Below, in pieces: positions 1 through 14,000 of a DNA stretch of 64,000 bases. Position 1 is the first letter of the stretch, and each line of letters starts with the position of its first letter. The notes under the pieces were generated by a model. The model was not told the DNA's origin. It made no database searches and saw only the letters and a program-made list of their open reading frames with translations. Position numbers and translations under genes: made by a program. The stretch is from Megascapheus bottae (Eukaryota; Chordata; Mammalia; Rodentia; Geomyidae), in assembly GCA_024803745.1 (NCBI GenBank), contig JANJXV010000025.1, positions 15,518,341 to 15,582,340 on the forward strand, given 5' to 3'.

Positions 1-238
1 ATATTTATATGCTCTTAAGAAAAACAACTAAGAACATTGTTACTATGATAGGAAAAATAATGGCCCAGGCTAGATGTAACAAATCATTCTGTAAAATATT
101 TAAATATATGTATATAGATAACACCAATTATTAAGCTAATTATAAGTTAAAGTAGAATCTCCAAGAAGGAAACTGGAATCCTTTGTTTTTGGGTGAAAAA
201 ATGTGTAAGACAATCTTTGTATAAAACTAGGATTTTCT

Positions 239-352
239 ACCAAGACATGTGAAAGGGTATCAATGTATGTGAATTACTACACCTTCTATCTGGCAAATAT
301 CATGTAACCCTTTTATTAATTACAATAAAAAACTTATAAAAAAAAAGAAAAA
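239..352 (+). mobile_element. Severely 5'-truncated L1 3' end
   Basis: About 110 bp of the L1 3' terminus (…gggtatcaatgtatg…attacaataaaaaa) plus an A-rich tail. It is flanked by a perfect 16-bp target duplication, aaaactaggattttct, at 223-238 and 353-368. The same terminus recurs at 13.3, 19.0 and 54.2 kb. Confidence 0.8.
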
Positions 353-389
353 AAAACTAGGATTTTCTTCTTTGCTAGAAGACATTTAA

Positions 390-628
390 TAGCCAGGCAT
401 GGTGGTTCATGACTGTAATCCTAGCTACTCAGGAGGCTGAGATCTGAGGATCATGGTTCAAAGCCTGCCAAGGCACTAAAGTTTGTGAGACTTTTATCTC
501 CAATTAACTACTAGAAAATTGAAGTAGCACTTTGGCTCCAGGGGTAGGGCCATAGCCTTGAGCTGAAGAGTTCAGGGACAGTGCCCAGGCCCAGAGTTTA
601 AAGCAGTACAACTGACACACACAAAAAA
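390..628 (+). mobile_element. SINE, 7SL/B1-like head plus Geo-type right monomer
   Basis: The head ends in ctactcaggaggctgagatc. The right monomer contains gtagccttgagctgaagag-like and cagtgcccaggcccagag. The target duplication is aagacattta on both sides. Confidence 0.8.
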
Positions 629-1039
629 AGACATTTAAAAGGACATATTAGCTATTAAACATACAAATATAGAGGAAATAAAATCTAATTGATAACTGCC
701 TTAGTTTAACACTGGCAGAATTTAAGAACAGAATCACGAATACAACCATACCAAAACAAAAATTACTCATAACTTTTTGATTTTTCACAATGATGATACA
801 TATATTATCTTAAGAGTCAATAAAGAAAATATCCTTAGCTGAGCACCAATGGCTTGCTCTCGTAATCTTGTAACCAGCTAATCATGAAGATGAGATGTGA
901 GGATAGCAGTTCAAAACTAACCTGAACAGAAAATCCAAGAGATTCAATCTTCAATTAACAATCAAAAGTCTAGAGTGGAGGTATTAAAGAACCAGGCACA
1001 AATAAAGAGAGTGGGAAGAAGAGTGCAAGACCCAATACT

Positions 1040-1125
1040 AGCACAAAACAAAGAGGGAAGATGGGAGAGAGTGAAAGAAGGAAAGAAAGAGGGAGGAAGG
1101 AAGGAAAGGGAAAGAAGAAAATATT
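1040..1125. repeat. Purine-rich low-complexity tract
   Basis: An imperfect GAAA/GGAA-rich run. The reading frames through it on both strands are low-complexity and not genes. Confidence 0.7.
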
Positions 1126-1184
1126 CACAAGTTTCAGTAGTAATAGAAAAAAGTATATTAGGAAAGGTAATAGATCTGAACTGG

Positions 1185-1235
1185 GGCTGGGAGTTTGGCT
1201 TAGTGGTAGAGTGCTATAAGCTTGTACAAAAATTT
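1185..1235 (+). mobile_element. IDL-Geo left-monomer fragment
   Basis: ggggctgggagtttggctta plus the A-box region, cut off after about 45 bp by the following SINE. Confidence 0.6.
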
Positions 1236-1458
1236 TTGCTGGGCGCAATGGCTCACACCTATTATCCTAGCTACTGAGGATCAAGGTTCAAAGTCAGCCA
1301 GAGCTGGGAAGTCTGTGAGACTGTTATCTCCAATTAACCCCCAGAAAACTAGAAGTGGTACTGTGGCTTAAGGGGAAGGCAGTAGCCTTGAGGTGAAGCG
1401 CTCAGGGACAACACCCAGGCCAAGGGTTCAAGTCTCCTGATGGACAAAAAAAAAAGAT
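1236..1458 (+). mobile_element. SINE, 7SL/B1-like head plus Geo-type right monomer
   Basis: ctgggcgcaatggctcacac head with part of the head missing, the middle ttatctccaattaac, then a right monomer and an A tail. Confidence 0.8.
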
Positions 1459-2007
1459 TTTAAGTAATTAACAGGTTATTTATAAATGCATAAAACTAAA
1501 CTGGTAATTTTTTTCTGAGCCTGCTTTTTCATCAATGAAATTAAATTCTTTCACAAATTGGGGCAATTTAACAATGTCGTTGTGCATTAACAATTAATAA
1601 TTAAGTCTGAAGAAAACAGAGAACTAGAATGACAGAGACTATGGAAGGCATGAGCTTGAAAGTAAAGACAATTATAAAGGGTTGCACTCACTAAAAAACA
1701 GACAGCTATGGGGCAGGGCAGGGAAAAAAAGACAACTTTTTTAGAATGAAATTGAAACATGGAAAGCAGATGGCTTTGTTAAAGATCAATTTTTGGAACA
1801 AAAAAGAGGGTGTCAAGATATACAGAAGTTCTTTTTCGTCTGGGGTTTTGGCTCAAGTGGTGGAAAGGGAAGGCCTCAAGTTCAAACCCTAGTATCACAA
1901 AAAAAGTTAAATTTTTAAGATGTCTAGAGTGGTTGATTTATCAGAAGTGACATGCAAAAAGTGACATGAATTCCAAGATCTCAGAAATGTCTAAAGAGTG
2001 AAAGGAA

Positions 2008-2101
2008 AATGAAGAACAAGAAGAAGAGGAGGAAGAGGAGGAGGAGGAGGAGGAGGAGGAGGAGGAGGAGGAGGACGACGACGACGACGACAACGACAAC
2101 C
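2008..2101. repeat. (GGA)n then (GAC)n microsatellite
   Basis: A GAA/GGA run to about 2074 switches directly to a run of GAC units, a CpG-containing trinucleotide. The antisense frame gives a poly-Ser product that is not a gene. Confidence 0.9.
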
Positions 2102-2447
2102 TAAATCCTGAAGTAACAGAGTAAGAAGATGTGAAGGCATGGAGGAGACTAGCTATAGGAAAACTCGGTTTTCCTGACCTTCCTCTCATTTGCCAACAGT
2201 ATATTCTTACAATTTAGTCCTAAATAATCAACTGTGATAAATATGCCATATCATAAGACTAAGTCACAAAATTAGAAGGATTTGTTTGTCAAAGTAACTT
2301 TATCATACAAAATGTTAAAATATTTTATTCCATCTTCTTGACATAAAATCAACTTTCACTAGCACTTACTATATTTCAAAAACTATGTGAAAATACGTAT
2401 TCCATGTTCCTTCTTATAACACAGATTCAGCTTTTACTAGTACTTAC

Positions 2448-2505
2448 TGTACTGATAGCTTGGGGGTGTATTCCTACTCGTAAGAATCTCATTTTTCAGC
2501 CGTTC
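2448..2505 (-). CDS. VPS13C: VPS13C exon 12 (residues 276-294)
   Basis: This 58-nt exon encodes [19 protein letters not shown] plus one base. The family has [19 protein letters not shown] here. The acceptor is tttag and the donor GTAAGT. It is the last exon found before the left edge. Confidence 0.9.
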
Positions 2506-5500
2506 CTAAACACAAAATTTGAGTGAGAATGAAAAAGAAAACAACACATACAAAAAAGAAAAACTTCATTCTTACACAAGTATCTTTGTTCCACTCATTG
2601 TACCTAACCCATAATAAAATATATTATGCATTGGTTTTACTTCTTTAGTGTAAATATGTAGAAACAGAAAATACTAAAAGCCTCTAAGTATATAGAAACA
2701 TCACAGTTTTGTACTTGTTCTGACCTTGAAAACAAAATCATATCATATATACTCACACATAGATAAATTTTTAGTCAACTGTAAACAATTTGTTACAATA
2801 TCCTGAGATATAAGGGCTAGAACTGGGCCAGGAGGTTAGCCTAGTGGTAGAGTGCTTGCCTAGCATGCCCTAAGACCCGGGTTCTATTCCTTGGTACCAC
2901 ATACATAGAAAAAAAGCTGGAAGTGGTGCTGAGGCTCAAGTGGTAGAGCTCTAGCCTTGAGAAAGTCCAAGGACAGCGCTCAAGCCCAGAGCTCAAGCCC
3001 AGGACTGGCAAAATAAAAAATAAAAATGAAAATAAGGGCTAGAACCTTAAAATGTAGAAAATTCAACTATTCTGCCTTTCCCTAAAAAAAGAAAGAACTA
3101 AAACTTTCTTAACAAATGAAAGTATTGAATTAATCTTCTATTCAAGAAATCATCATCACAAATGCTTAAGATCTAAGGGGGATCATCTTTTCTTGCCAGT
3201 CCTGGGCTTGAGTCCAGGGCCTGAGCACTGTCCTTGGGTTTTCTCAAGGCTAGAGCTCTACCACCTGAACCACAGCACCACTTTTGGCCTTTTTCTATGT
3301 ATGTGCTATGGAGGAATAGAACCTTGGTCTTCGTGCATTCTAGGCAAGCACTCTAACTAGGCCAAACTCCTGGCCCAATATCCTCCTTTCTTTAAAACAC
3401 TCTTAATCAGACTCCTATAAAATGACAAAATAGACACCTGTGGATTTCAAAAATTGTTTTCCACACTGCTGACTCAATGAAAACAGGCAAATTACCAAAT
3501 TCCTATTCTCCTTAGGCTCTCTTGTTAAATACTTTTAAGGAATATGGTTAACACTTGAAATTACCAAGATCTGTTCCCTGGATCTCTTGTAAGAAAGACA
3601 GCAGTTCACATTCCAGTAGGCACTGAGACAATCAAGTTTTATAAACTACAAAAGAAAAATGAAAGCAGTCAGACAACAAATACATTGACATTATAAATCA
3701 ATACTAAAAGATTATTCTCATGTTCAGTACTTCTAAATAATCCAATTGCCATTTTTAACTTTTGAAGGAAAGAAAATAACGTAAAAATGAGTAAAAGTAT
3801 ATTTATTACACCACTAAGTTTAGCATTTGCTAAATTATGCTTCCAAGAACACAATTTCCAAGACATTCATTCATTCATTCATCCAATTATCAAAGATTTA
3901 TTGAGAATTTAGCATTTAAATGTTTTGCTGGATAAAGAAGACATAATCCTTTAGTAGATACAAACAGCTTGTTTCCCAGAAATAAGTAGTGAGAGACCTC
4001 TATGACAAATAAGGTAAAGAAAGCTACGTATCTGGCAACTAGCCTTATGAAAGTCGTAATCTCATTTGCATATTTAATGTACTGTGACATCCCACAGGCT
4101 TTTTAAATAAGTGAAATATGCCTGTTTAATTACATGTGGCTCAGTACTTCAATAAGTAATTTTTCTTGACCATACAGTATTTTTCCACCTCATCTCATAA
4201 CCTCTAATCACCTGTTTCATAAATCCCATCAGGAAAACATTAATTTTACCCAGTTTTTTCACTTCAGACTACAGACTGTCACACAGTAAAAAGCAAAGCC
4301 AAAACTAGACTTTTAGACAGTTTTAGACTTTAGCCTTTAATTCAACATTAATTTATTTTTATTGACGGCTGCAGTTCAAAGTAAATATATTCCACTTCTG
4401 AGAAAGACTTTTGTTGAAGATCGTGGCGCTGGCCTACACAGTATTGATATACAGGGTACTTTTATCCTAGTACAAAAGTAGCTAGGATTTCTGTAAATAT
4501 AAGCATTTTCTATGGATAAAAGCTGTTAATAAAAATCAGTGTATTTACTAAGGCCAAATGTGCTGTAAACTTAATCTCATGCACAAGCTTCGGTGCATTA
4601 ATTTTGATCTGTCCTTAAATAAGATGTACCTATAGTCACATGCAGAATTCACAGTAAACTACAAATAGATGACACTTACAAGACAAAATCAAACTAGATG
4701 GAGCCTCTAGTGCCCCTGCCACACTGAGTTCTGAACCTCTACTGCTCTGCCATATAATCCAGCTAAACCCTGGCACTTCAGAGCTAGTAAGTGTAAAGAC
4801 AGCTACCTATACAGTTTTTAAAAAAATATGTAATTCTAATGTTCAATTCACACCAATGGCACATTCTGCTCTGGCAATGTTTATTCAAGAATATGTATAA
4901 AGTATTTGAACTTAGGGAAACAAACTGAAATTTTCATTCTAGTAATAATGTATTACCTTGTATATAATTTTTTCTGCTTCATTTAATATGCATGGAGTCC
5001 AGTTCTCATTAGTGGTCTATAAAAAGAAGAAGGAATAACTATGAAACATACTCTAAATGTCACAGTGCCGGCATACATGTAAACAGTAACAAAATAAGAA
5101 ACAGAAAGCATCTAGCTAATGTTGGTTCTTTGTTTTGGTATGGAAAATTCAAAGGAATAATGAAACTTAGAATTAGGAGGAGTTTTTAACTGAGTTCATT
5201 CATTCAGAATTTGGTGTAAAATAAAAACAGAGGGCCAGTATACATTTTCATTGAAGAAAAAATACGACTAAATTTATTTCACCAGGGCAGTGCTGATGAA
5301 CTTTGCAAAGAGTTTCAGTGGAAGAACAGCTGCTGAGTACACTGGGTGGGAGTCAGCATGAGAAGATAGGAGGAAGCACAGGAAGAAAGCTCACAAGACT
5401 AATTGGAAAGCAGTAGTTATGGAGCCTGAGTGGGGAAGGAGATGGCTGAGAGCCTGTTTACACAGAGAGAGAAAAAAGTGTACTTCATTGCTTACAAGAA

Positions 5501-8500
5501 GGAGCAAATGGGAAGCAAGAAATTGGTATTGATATTTTGTTATTTCCTACAAAATAAATTAAAATAATTCGAAAATATAATAACAACATCACTAAAAATG
5601 CTGAAGTTCTGGAGAAGCTATTGTAAAAAATAGTTCATAAAAATATAACTAGGGGCTGAGAGTTTGGCCTAGTGGTAGAGTGCTTGCCTAGCATGCACGA
5701 GGACCTGGTTCAATTCCTCGGTGCCACATACATAGAAAAAAAAAGCCGGAAATGGTGCTGAGGCTCAAGTGGTAGAGCTCTAGCCTTGAGAGGTCCAAGG
5801 ACACACTGTTCAGGCCCTGAGCCCAAGCCCAGGACTGGCAAAAAATAAAAAACTTACATATATATATATATATATATCAGTATATATCAGTTGTTTGCAA
5901 CAAGGTGATCTTAGACAATTCAGCTTGTGACTTCAGAATCATACTTTACAGACATTGAAAACAAACTAATCTTACCAAAAGACTGAATTCTCCCAGTGTG
6001 ACACCAAATGAAAGAGGTCGTTTCGGATCAGTGATCTACAAGAAAGAAAAAAGATAATAAAACATACTGATGGAGTGGGTATAAGCATGCCCCACCCTTT
6101 ATAGTAGCAACTACAGAAAGCAATGTATGTAAAAAGAAATGACAAAACATAACTAAATTCGGGCCGGGAGTTTGGCCTAGTGGTTAAAGTGCTTGCCTAG
6201 CATGCATGAAGACCCGGGTTCGATTCCTCGGTACCACATACATAGAAAAAAGCCAGAAGTGGTGCTGAGGCTCAAGTGGTAGAGCTCTAGCCTTGAGAAA
6301 GTCCAAGGACAGTGTTTAGGCCCTGAGCTCAAGCCCAGGACTGGCCAAAAAAAAAAAAAAAACATAACTAAATTCATAAAAAAGTAGAAATGTCAGGAAC
6401 ATGATGCCGTAACCCACACTTCACAAGTATGACACATCCGTGGTACTAGCATGACACCTTCCCCAGGGAATCCTTTCTCTTACTAGAAGTACAATGACTA
6501 AGTAACTCAGATCAGACAGATTCTTCTCTACATATTTACAAAGGGACAGTCTTTTCATCTGTATCACTAAAGATGCTCTTCATAACAAATAAAGCAGAGT
6601 GTCACGGTTATGATACTGCCATAAATACGTTTTCAAGCACTTCACCTTTACTTTTATGGGCACTTCAACAATTCAATTATTTCACTGGAAAATAGCCCAG
6701 TCTAGCCTCAAACTCCTTCTGCCTCAGTCTCCTAAGTGCTGGGATTACAGGTATACACTGACACACTGAGCTACAAACTCACAACACTTAAGTTCCTCAG
6801 TCTCCATGCCCAAAATCTATCAGCATTAAAGTGCTGTCCTATTCCTGATGTTAAATACCTAAGTGAAGTTTATGCACAGAATTTAACTTGTGCCACAGTG
6901 TGTAGTTCCATGGCCTAAAACATCCTAGAGGCAACTAAAGTCATATTGGAATTGTTTCTAAGGACAGAAACTCAAAAAACTGCAGAGGGAAATCATGTTC
7001 CAAAATCATGCAACTAAATGCCATAGTTTAGTCACACTTCTCAAATAGGAAGTATGCCTGCATACTTAATTAATATTAAATTTTTATTATTATTAAATGA
7101 TTTATGGTAAAAACATTTCCTTTTGTTCATTTTTATTTACAAAAAATTGTATTAGACATTTATGAATCAGTGACATGGGTAAGTTCCCATTTACAACGTG
7201 ATTACCAAACCAAGTATGTTTCCTCTAAGTTCACATAAGCCTAGTACACAAACCTGTAGCTATGTCAACAACATATAGTTCAACAAACTACTTACAAACT
7301 GCTAGATAAATTATTCTTTTTTTTTTTTTCTTTCTTTTTTTTTCTTTTTTTTTTTTTTTCAGTCATGGGGCTTGAACTCTGGATAGGGATGTTGTCCCTA
7401 AGCTCTTCAGCTCAAGGCTAGCACTTTACCATTTGAGCCACAGTGCCACTTCCAGTTTTCTGGTGGTTAATCAGAGATGAGTCCCACGGATTTTCATGCC
7501 TGGGCTGGCTTTGAACTGTAATCCTCAGATCTCAGCCACCCGAGCAGCTAGAATTATAGCTGTGAGTCACCAGCACCCAGTTTATTTTCTTATTTTTTAA
7601 TCCTAAACTTCTTATATCCTTCCAATACAAGGTAGTTACACTGAAAGAGACACCATACAAAAACCTTTTGTATTTTTTTTCTTCCATTTATTTTGGCACT
7701 GATACTACCACTAATTGTACTCAGTAAAAAAAACATAACATCTTGCCACTCCGATTCCCATTCAGTAATAAGTCATTAAGAAGTTTGTCTTCACCCGGCA
7801 CAGTGACTCATGCCTGTAATCCTAGCTACTCAGGAGACTGAGATCTGAGGATAGCTCCAAACAATCACCAGAAAATCAGAAGTGGCATAGGGCTCAAGGG
7901 GTAGGGAGGTAGCCTTGAGCTGAAGAGCTCAGAGAAGCACCCAGGCCCAGAGTTCAAGTCCCCGGACTGCCAAAAAAAAAAAGTTTTGTCTTTTTCTTTT
8001 GCCAGTCCGGGGACTTGGAACTCAGGACCTGAGCATTGTCCTTTAGATTTCTCAAGGCTAGTGCTCTACCACTTAAACCACAGTACTACTTCTGACTTTT
8101 TCTGTGTATGTGGTACTGAGGAATCAAAACCAAGGCTTCGTGCATGCTAGGCAAGCACTCTACCACTAGACCAAATTCCTGGCCCCGAGTTTGTCTTCTT
8201 AACTGACAAATAATTATTGTATACTCTGAGTGAAGTGTAATGTTTCTATGTTCTATGTATGTAAACATAATAATCAAATCAGGGTTACTAACATACTTTC
8301 ATATACTTAGCATATATTTATGATGAAAAATTTAAAATCTGTTCCTAATTTTAAAGTACACATTAATTATTGACTATAATGAAATAAAATACACATTACA
8401 CTAGATCTCCAGAGTTTATTCCTCCTAAGTGAAACTTTGCACCTACGATCCAAACTCTCCTTCTGGGCCCAAATTTTTGACAGCCACTGTTCTAGTTCTG

Positions 8501-11039
8501 TGAGTATGACCTTTTTAGAGACAACACACAGTAAAGTCATGACAAAAGTCTCTTTCTGTTCCTGGCTTGTTTCACTTAACATAATGATCTCTACTTCCAT
8601 CCACATATCTGAAAGCCAGCACTGCCTTCTTTTTTAAGACTAAAGAGTATTCCCCTGTCAAATATAAGATTTTTGCTATTCGTTCTTCTGCAGCTTCCAC
8701 TGCTAAATATCATGCTAACTATATTTTTTGTTTTAGGGCACCTCCACCATTTTCAAAACACAGTTATAGTGGTTTATATTCCAAACAATGGTCTATATGT
8801 GTTCTCATTTCTCCACATGGTCTTAACAGTATTTTCTCAAACATCTGACATATTAAGTATGCTTTATTTTTCTGAGCTTTTTATAAATATGGGCATTTAT
8901 GTTAGGTTGTTTGTGCATTTATGTGATAGTAAAACTCACAATAGTAATTCTACATAGCCGAAAAAGTCAGCATAAAATTTAGTTATATAAAATTTAGTTG
9001 TAACATATAATAAAAAATTAAAAAAAAAACAAGAAAACAATCTTTGTGATTTTTATGCTATTAAATGCCCAATTAACAGTCTAACATAGGAAGGAGATAT
9101 GGCAACATATTCATCAGAAAAAAATGTCAACCTGGGATTTAAATTGGGTACACATAAAATACATATAGAATATAACAAAATATACATTTGATAATGAACA
9201 TAAAAAACAAAACTAAAATCACTTACATCATCTTCATATTTAATGTGTATGTCTGTGATTTTTACTTGTACATTTTTTATTACTTGAGTTGCCAATTTTT
9301 CCAAAAATGTATCCTTTTTTGCTTCTTTTGGCTTATCTAAAAAGTAGAAAGTACAAGCTGAAGAGGTGAAATTCTCCTGTACCACATAATCAATGACCAA
9401 GGATAGAGTTAGGGCACTACACAATGGAAATCACACCACTTCTAGTTGTCTTTACAATTTAACATGTATTTTACATTTTAGTATGGATTAAAACTTATTT
9501 TCAAAGCTAAATTGCAATCTAATATTCATTTTGCCTTCCATGAGAGTAATGAAGTGGCAATGTGTAGAAACAACACATGGCATAAAAACTACTTTTACCT
9601 ACCTTTTGAGCGATCAAGACCTTTAAAACGTTTCTTAAAGTGTTTTTTGTGCTTTTTACGCTTACGTCCTTCTCAGTGGAAGCATTTTAGTGAGAAAAGG
9701 ATAAAATGCAAGTTAGCAGACAAGAGGACAGCAGAGAATGAAAGAGACTTCTTCCTGACAGCAAATTCTGGCACAACTCACTGTTCCTTTACCCTGACAT
9801 GACCTGATTTCAGTACAAACACAATCCCACAAATCTTAAGAATAAATTGACCTTCTTTAATATAGAAAATAATTTGGCAGGTACAACTATAAAAACTGGA
9901 TAAATGGCCACTCTCAGTGCCCCTTACATTATTGGTAAATGTATAATACAAAGGTTCACTTTAATTTCAATGTTATCAAAATACTGGAAATGTAATCATG
10001 ACAATGCAAAATTTTCACAAAAGTTTAAATATGTGGCAAACAAAATAAGTGAAATGACTGGGTAAGCTGCTAACATATGATCTTCTCTGAATGATACAAC
10101 TCAAACAAAACTGCATCATGGGTTAAGAATATGAATAAGAAGGACATGGAATGTTCACTGGACTATCTGTTCAATTAGTTGAGCAATTCTTTTAAAACCT
10201 CATCTTTCCTCCATTTAGTACTGCTTCAGTGTATTCTGGAATAAACATCTTTCTTCCTTAACTTTCAGATCATTTTGTTTATGGTTCCAGCATTTGAATT
10301 CAGAGCCTCAAGTTTGCTGGAAAGGTCATCTAACCACCTGAGTGACACCTGGGTCCTTTATGCTTTAGTTATTTTTTAGACAAGGTCTGATGTCTTTGCC
10401 CTAGGCCAGCCTAGACCTGATCCTCATACCTAGGCCTACCACATAGCCGAGATCAGGTACATATATCCACAGTTGGTTATGTATTGAAATAAAGTCTAAC
10501 TTTTGACTGGACTAGCCTCAAACCAATTTCTGTCTCCCAAGTAACTGGAATTATAGGCATGAACCATTGTTACTGGCCCAAATTTTTATATGCAACTGCC
10601 AACTAGGCATTACTCGTAGTCTGAATTCTTTTTAAAAATTTTAATGTTATTATAAAAGTACTGCATAGAGGGGTTACAGTTATATAAAGCAGGTAAAGAC
10701 TACGTATCTTTTTGGAAAATCTCACCTCTTCCCTTATTGTCTCTTGTTTATCTTTCCCATGCCCACCCACGAGCCGTGTAATATAGTCTAAACTTCTAAG
10801 AAAGTATCTATGCAAGACAGGCACAGTGGCTCACGCCTGTAATCCTAGCTACTCAGGAGGCTGAGATCTGAGGATCAAGGTTTAAAGCCAGCCTGGGCAT
10901 AAAAGGACCTGAAACTCTAATCTCCAATTAACCTCTAGAAAACAGGAAGTGGGGCTCAAGGGTAGGGTGGTAGCCTTGAGCTGAAGAGCTCAGGGACAGT
11001 GCCCAGGCTGAGATCAAGCCCCACACCGACCGAGACACA

Positions 11040-11072
<33 letters not shown>

Positions 11073-14000
11073 GTACGTATGTATCTATGCGGTCTCCTGG
11101 CTTTTGGACCTCACTTCCTATTAAAAGTCCTTCTATACTACTACCAGATTAGTATCTTTTAAAAGGCTAATAAAACCCATTAAGCTCCTTTTCATAATTA
11201 TTTAAAGACTCTGCAGCATACCACACAAAATCAAAATGTGTCTTCATAATATGGAAGGTCCTTTGATGATCTGACCCTATACCTGTCCTATTCTACATCC
11301 TGTCACTCATCTTTGCACTGGAAGCTACAGAAATTCTGTCATTTCTGACACATTCCATATACCATAATACCTAATGACTTGTCATTCTCAAAACATGAGC
11401 TGCCTTCCCTGATGTTCATACCAGGAAAATTTTAAGTCTAGCACTACTACCTGTGTGAAGTCTTTTATTGATTGTTTGGTTGGTTGGTTGGTTTTTGCAG
11501 TCCTGGGGCTTGAACTCGGGGCCTGGGCACTGTCCTTGGACACTTTTTGCTCTACGCTAGCACTCTGCCACAGCTGAGCCACAGCCCCACTTCTAGCTTT
11601 TTCTGTGTATATGGTTGCAGGGAATCAAACCCAGGGCTTCGTGCATGCTAGGCAAGCATTCTACCACCCTGTGTGAAGTCTTTTACCTCCTCTATGTGGC
11701 TCCAAGGACATAGTACAGAACTCCAAGAAGTACCCTTCACAATATATGCAAAATATGCACAATTTTTTTTATTGCAGACTTTCTCTTTCACTTCAGAATA
11801 TCAGATTGCTTGAGCTGAAGCTTATTAAAAAATTCCTATGTCATCAATAAAATTGCCTAATAAGGTGATTCAGTTTTGTTTTGTTTTTCTACTCTGAAAG
11901 CACAGTAGTACAGAGTACAATGACCATTTGCACAGTGAGGTGCCCTCCCTACATCACGTTAAGACAGCCAGTGACTACACAAACCACTGTAACTGTCACC
12001 AGTAAAAAAAAAATCAATTATTTACATTTATGAAAATAGTTTATTTTTTTTCTCACTGTGATACTGGGGTTTGAACTCAGGGCCTCACACTTGCTAGTCA
12101 GGCATTCTTCCTCTTGAAGCAATTTTCCACAGTTCTTTTAGAGAACGGTCTCAGGCGTCCGGCATACACTCGTAACACAATCAACTTATTTTAACTTCTG
12201 CTGGCCCTGCCATTGTTGAGATCACAGGCCACATCACTACATCTAGGTTCCCATTCATGCAGTCTTGCAGACTTTTCTGCCCGAACTGACCTAGCCTGTC
12301 ATCTCCCGATCTCAGCTTCGCACATAGCCTAGGAATGACAAGCACACGTTACTCTACCCAGCTATGGATTGAGAAGGGATCTCACAAACTCTTCTGCCCA
12401 GGCTGGCCTCTAACACTAACTGCCCTGACCTGAGCCCCCCTAGAATCTAAAATTATAGGCATGAGCCAACAGACCTAGCCATGAAAATAAAACCACAGCT
12501 CAAGAAAAAAAAAAAAAATGGGGCCTGGAGTCTGGCATCATGGTAGAGTGCTTTCCTAGCATGCACGAAGACCCAGGTTCAATTCCTCAGTACCACATAT
12601 ATAGAAGTGGTGTTGTGGCTCAAATGGTAGAGCTCTATCCTTGAGAAAGCCCAAGGACAGTGCTCAGGCCCTTCGTACAAGGCTCAGGACGGGCCAAAAA
12701 AAGAAAAAGAAAAAAGAAATTAAAGAAATCTTATTTCAAAAACTGAAAAATAAAGTTTTAAAAAGAAACAGATTTGCAATAGAGCAAAACCTTGATACAA
12801 AAGGCCAAATAGTATGACGCTAAATGAAAGGATCTCTAGGATAAAGAAACATAAGCCGGCTGGGAGTTTGGCCTAGTGGTTAAAGTGCTTGCCTAGCATG
12901 CATGAAGACCCGGGTTCGATTCCTCGGTACCACATACATAGAAAAAAAAAAAAAAAGCCAGAAGTGGTGCTGAGGCTCAAGTGGTAGAGCTCTAGCCTTG
13001 AGAAAGTCCAAGGACAGTGTTCAGTCCCTGAGCTCAAGCCCAGGACTGGCAAAAAAAAAAAAAAAAAAACATAAGCCATATGATGAATGATTGTTCTTAA
13101 GGTACTATGTTATCTCTCATCTCTTTTGCTGTCCCTTGGTTATCTCATATTGTTACAGTATCTCACTTTGTTACCTGATATATTGGATATATTTGTATTT
13201 GGTTATTTGAAATTGGATAGGGAAGGGGGGAAAACAAGATGAGGGGTGGGGGTAGGGGAGAGGGAAATGGGGATCAAGACATGAGAAAGGGTATCAATGT
13301 ATGGGAATTAATGCACCATCTACCTGACAAATATCATGTAACCCTTCTATTAATTACAATAAAAAATATATGAAAAAAATATCAAATGAGGAAATACAAA
13401 ATGAGAAAAGTATTGAAAAGTACACATTAAATCTTGGCCAAATATCCTCACTTCAGAGAAAAGGTAAAACTATATCAACTAGCTTTTTCTTTATAGTGTG
13501 ATGGTCTGTTGCTCTTAACAATAAGGCCCAGTAATTTTGTGAGAAGGGCCATTAGAATTCATTATCTCATGAGTAAGTTACTTCTAAAAGGATTGGAAAA
13601 CATTGCCCCTGGCAGACTACAGGAAACTAGGGTTGGATTATAACCTACAAAACTGGACAGTGAGCCATGGGAAAGCCAGGGTAGCAAACTAACACAGCCA
13701 GCTATGTTAACCAACTAAAGGGGTGCATCTATTAAAGGGAAACTACTTTTAGGATGATTTCTCTTAATACTATGAGCTGCCATGCAAATTCTTCTCCCAT
13801 CTGCCATCATAAATCAACATATTAAAGAAGTTCCTAGCTGCAGAAGTAATTCTAGAATAACGTTTACTGTTAAAAGTTCAGGATACGTTTTCCATATAAT
13901 CAAGACAAACTTTAAATGTCATTCAAACTATATAAAACAAGCTGCTGAAATCAGATAAAATATCAAATTTAATAAGCCAAATTATTTAAAATGTTAAAAA

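Noticed and set aside
1941..2189. Poly-Ser frame
   Set aside because: Translation of the GGA/GAC microsatellite.
1..2447. Search for the next VPS13C exon (after exon 12)
   Set aside because: No minus-strand translation resembling the following family residues was seen. It most likely lies beyond the left edge.
6161..6260. tRNA-like A and B boxes suggesting a tRNA gene
   Set aside because: They belong to the ID-derived SINE head. The cloverleaf is not complete and the block is repeated dozens of times.
6177..6377. Recurrent antisense peptides like [20 protein letters not shown] at 6.2, 12.9, 18.4, 38.1 and 56.7 kb
   Set aside because: Identical because they are antisense readings of the same SINE, not a gene family.
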